DNA of 10,669 nt, from positions 1 to 10,669 of the forward strand of contig JAQIWT010001472.1 in the NCBI GenBank assembly GCA_034696485.1, given 5' to 3'. This stretch comes from Isohypsibius dastychi (lineage: Eukaryota; Tardigrada; Eutardigrada; Parachela; Isohypsibiidae). Below are positions 1-10,669 of the stretch, piece by piece. The first letter of the stretch is position 1. Every line of letters starts with the position of its first letter. The position numbers and the translations under genes are program-made. Under the pieces are notes generated by a model. That model worked only from the letters and a program-made list of their open reading frames with translations. It ran no database searches and was not told the origin of the DNA.

Positions 1-796
1 TTTCCGCTTCGCTATCAGAAGCGGACCGAGATGTTCTACCTTATAAATTTTTCCAATTGAACCACTGGTCTCGCCTCATATGTGCAGGATCTGATTCTTG
101 CGTTTACGAAAAGCAGTGGTTGGAGTTAAGGGTAGTTTATTTTCGGTTCTCTGTTTGCTCCAAAAAAAATCGGGAACGCGGATAACGTGACTCGTTTGCT
201 CGAGTTCTGTGGTAACGCAAATTCGGAATTCGGTCAGAGGTTTTTTCAGTAGCGCGGAACGTAACGCTCCCCGTTTTCCTGTAATTGCGTACCTCTGCTC
301 CGAATCCGACATGAGTATGATAATGGTACGTCCCTGCATCACCTTTTTGAAGTTCGAATTCATAGTCGAAGAAGTGATGAGGTGGGATGGGCCACTGACT
401 GGCCAACGGTGTTCCGTCGGAGAACGGGGAAGTGCGCTGTGTGAGGCCATGCCAGTGCTGGAATGCGTTAATAATCATGCAACTTTTGTCGGAGAGTAAC
501 AGCATGATTCTGCTTACCACAGTCACATTTTCGTGCTCCATATTGTTATATACGCGGATCCAGACTTTATCATGTTCTCGGAACCGCAATTCCGGCCCGG
601 GTATTGTGCCGTTGATGACGACAGAATAGCGAATTGTACAGTCGATTGGTAAGAGCTGGTTGGTGATTCTCAGGATACGATCTGGTTTGAACTTTTCATC
701 GTGGACTTGCAGTGTGGGAGGAGAATCGGGAGGATAAGTCAGGCTGGATGAATCGTGGAGAATTACGGCCAGAAACACTGTAGAAATACGTTGCAT
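1..796 (-). CDS. Multicopper oxidase, secreted, laccase/ascorbate-oxidase-like (5' part, 3 exons, continues past left edge)
   Basis: Exons on the minus strand are 796-518, 457-293 and 39-1 (partial). Intron 1 (517-458, 60 nt) starts GTAAGC and ends TTCCAG; intron 2 (292-40) starts GTACGC and ends ATAAG. The start ATG at 796 opens a short hydrophobic stretch (residues 4-12) that looks like a weak signal peptide. The first cupredoxin domain follows: INGTIPGPELRF near residues 62-73, ENVTV joined by splicing to HWHGL (His94 and His96), the PFSDGTPLASQWPIPP block (104-119), and GTYHYHTHVGF (135-145, His140 and His142). These two HxH motifs are the first half of the type 2/type 3 trinuclear copper site. 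Exon 3 gives a GPLLIA match to the conserved GPLIV segment. By family it oxidises phenols, ascorbate-like substrates or metals while reducing oxygen to water; the substrate is unknown. The SDGTPLASQWPIPP style recalls fungal Abr1-like enzymes. Exon 3 is the least certain part. Confidence 0.85.
3..25. repeat. Short perfect inverted repeat, 8-bp arms and 7-nt loop
   Basis: TCCGCTTC (3-10) is the reverse complement of GAAGCGGA (18-25). It falls within the predicted third exon of the oxidase, so it is most likely a by-product of coding sequence and not a terminator or regulatory hairpin. Confidence 0.5.
40..292 (-). other. Second intron of the multicopper oxidase gene
   Basis: The donor GTACGC follows the GAG codon of residue 148. 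The chosen acceptor (ATAAG at 42-40) is weak, but it is the one that puts the conserved GPL segment of exon 3 in frame. An AG six nucleotides nearer the window edge would reach a stop codon within a few codons. The intron interior shows nothing recognisable. Confidence 0.55.
458..517 (-). other. 60-nt in-frame intron of the multicopper oxidase gene
   Basis: The intron begins GTAAGC at 517 and ends TTCCAG at 458 on the minus strand. It is 60 nt long and has no in-frame stop, so the frame reads straight through it. Removing it joins ENVTV directly to HWHGL, the canonical arrangement of the copper-binding motif; keeping it would insert 20 residues immediately before the first copper-ligand histidine. 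Confidence 0.85.
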
Positions 797-931
797 ACTT
801 GGATGTTTTGAGAGAACTTGTGGTGCGTAAAGCAGAAGTGGCAGAATGAGGCTCCGTGGTGAAATGTTGCATTTTTAGAGGTAGGGTGCTATTATGATGC
901 CTCGAGGTGTTCAGATCGCTCTTTCATCGTC

Positions 932-945
932 AAGACATATGTCTT
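932..945. promoter_or_regulatory. 14-bp perfect palindrome with an E-box core, upstream of the oxidase gene
   Basis: AAGACATATGTCTT is its own reverse complement and carries the E-box CATATG at its centre. It lies about 140 bp upstream of the oxidase ATG on that gene's promoter side. A dimeric transcription factor site (for example bHLH) is possible. The symmetry is seen; the function is inference only. Confidence 0.3.
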
Positions 946-2539
946 CACTTGTTCTATTCTATCTATACATAAGAGCCCATTGACATCTAATCATGCGTAA
1001 TTTGTGGGGTTAGTCGTGCCGCACTTCGAAGATTGTATCTATTGTGTTAACACATTTTGTTTTGTTTGATAGGAAAAACAATTATCTGAATTAGTCGGGT
1101 GAGTTGAATGGCTGTTAGTTGGAATTCTCTTTTCTTGGTTTGGCAGGGCAAGAAACAACATAAAAACCAATAAGAATAGTCACTCAAGATTAGCGGTCTT
1201 TGAAGTAACAAACCTGTTCAAAGTACTTCGTACATGCCGAAGTTCCGTACCCCTGCACCGAGAATACCGTGAAAGTTCGAGTTGTATTGGCTCAATGGAG
1301 AAAACAGTCTAGAATTTCTTCATGCCGTTCAGACAACCAACCACGCTAAACATGGTTTCACACTGCGGCGCAACCTCACAGTCAAACCAAGAATTAACCA
1401 CTGAGCGATGTGGAAAGTTCAAGCTACGACGACGACCGAACCTGTATACGGATCAGGTACTAGATCTGTAGATGATACATCCGAAGATTCGTCTGTGGGT
1501 CGGAAAAGCTATCTTTTAGAGAAATATGGAACACACCACCTTGTAGCGAACAGCAAGATTCAGATTCCACAAAACACGCAACGAAAACATTAACTTTGCG
1601 TTGCTCGCTTCTTTTTATGCCCGAGTGTTGTTTTCTATCGGATTGTTGGATCAAAAGACTGTCTGCGCAAGAGCTGGTGGCGCGATGATCACCGATCTCA
1701 AAGCCACCTAACTCATCTTGTTGGATTGATACAACCCACCCATGATATCCATAGGAAACTTTCCTCAGCGTTGTGCGGGCTCTACAAAGCTTCAGATTTG
1801 TGATGCTCTAGCTAAATACGTCACAGCTATTGCGAGCATACACCAGATTTTACTTGTGGCTGTATGTGACGTAATAACATGCTTGAACGCCGTATCCCAG
1901 ACAAATGAATATGACGAAAGCTTTATCACCGTTTTTGATGCCGCGTTGTGACCTGCAAACTGAAACAAGTTGTCGAAGACAACAGGGTCAAGCAACATCT
2001 GACGGAATATTGGCTATACAACGACGCATGTTACTCCTCGCTGGAGCCTCGAGAATTGAACTGCGTACGCACATGCACTGGTTCCAAAAAAACAAAAAAA
2101 ACCTTGTTGTTCGGTCGTAAATGTCACATTCACGTCACGGAATAACCGCTAAGAAGTTAGTGCTTGAGATGATCGTACGGCAGCAACTGAACGACACAGA
2201 CTATCCGTGCACTAAATTTTCCGGAAAGTCATCTCTAATTTGCAAAATTGCTCGTGGAACAGAACTGGCGCCGCTGTGTTGTTTAAGGGCAGTTTTTCGA
2301 AGTGGCCAGCACGAGAGTTTGTCAATAGCTTTTCGGCGCCAGGTCATCAATTCAGCCATTAAGTATCGGCATGCGATCGGAAAACATACAGAGTCCATCC
2401 ACTTTACTCTGCTCGTAGTTGGAGTGAAGGATGAATGAACCATATGAGCACAAACAGTGAGCAGACGTTGCTTGGTCAACCGATTATCTTCGATCGTTTC
2501 AGAATGAACACAATCAGAACTTGCCAGTGAGCCGATTAG

Positions 2540-10669
<8,130 letters not shown>

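Noticed and set aside
3-25. Hairpin as a transcription terminator
   Set aside because: It is inside the predicted third exon of the oxidase and this is a eukaryotic locus; no T-run role applies.
1408-1593. 61-codon open frame, with an overlapping minus-strand frame
   Set aside because: Low-information composition, no domain and no context support.
2041-2080. tRNA-like T-arm on the minus strand (GTTCAATTC)
   Set aside because: The flanking bases do not pair into a T stem, and no matching acceptor or anticodon arms are present.
2121-2438. 105-codon open frame on the plus strand in the intergenic region
   Set aside because: Its translation matches no family I know, an overlapping minus-strand frame is almost as long, and no splice partners are evident; chance length is expected in about 1.9 kb.
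2502-2530. Mini-exon-like stretch (TTTCAG before AATGAACAC, then GTGAGC)
   Set aside because: It could be a noncoding first exon, but nothing joins it in frame to the transporter, and the ATG at 2735 already fits the family N terminus.

Overview
The window comes from a metazoan nuclear genome, most likely an invertebrate. The evidence is two multi-exon genes of animal type (an MRP/ABCC1-like transporter and an LC8 dynein light chain) with many 50-130 bp GT-AG introns. Acceptors are mixed (TTTCAG, TTGCAG, ATAG, TGTAG, CAAG). A small ecdysozoan such as a tardigrade or nematode would fit, but the species cannot be fixed from sequence alone. All exon models here were built by eye from reading frames, splice signals and remembered family alignments.

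Layout. (1) Positions 796 to 1, minus strand: the 5' part of a secreted multicopper oxidase, three exons, running off the left edge. (2) 797-2734: about 1.9 kb between two divergently transcribed genes, with no convincing gene; it holds a 14-bp perfect palindrome and a 10-bp direct repeat near the transporter start. (3) 2735-10669, plus strand: a long-form ABCC transporter in at least 25 coding exons, about 1,521 codons in the window. TMD0, TMD1, NBD1, TMD2 and nearly all of NBD2 are present; only the last few residues lie beyond the right edge. (4) 4533-5205, plus strand: a complete three-exon LC8-type dynein light chain gene (91 aa) lying wholly inside the 1,441-bp sixth intron of the transporter, in the same orientation.

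The transporter should export organic anions, conjugates and xenobiotics across the plasma membrane by ATP hydrolysis. The LC8 protein should act in the cytosol as a dimeric hub and dynein subunit. The multicopper oxidase should act outside the cell. Nothing in the sequence links the three in one pathway. The most notable features are the same-strand nested LC8 gene, the fungal-looking oxidase motif set, and several in-frame splice ambiguities in the transporter (a stop-free 57-nt possible intron in the TMD0-TMD1 linker exon and a competing acceptor that would cut a TMD0 helix).
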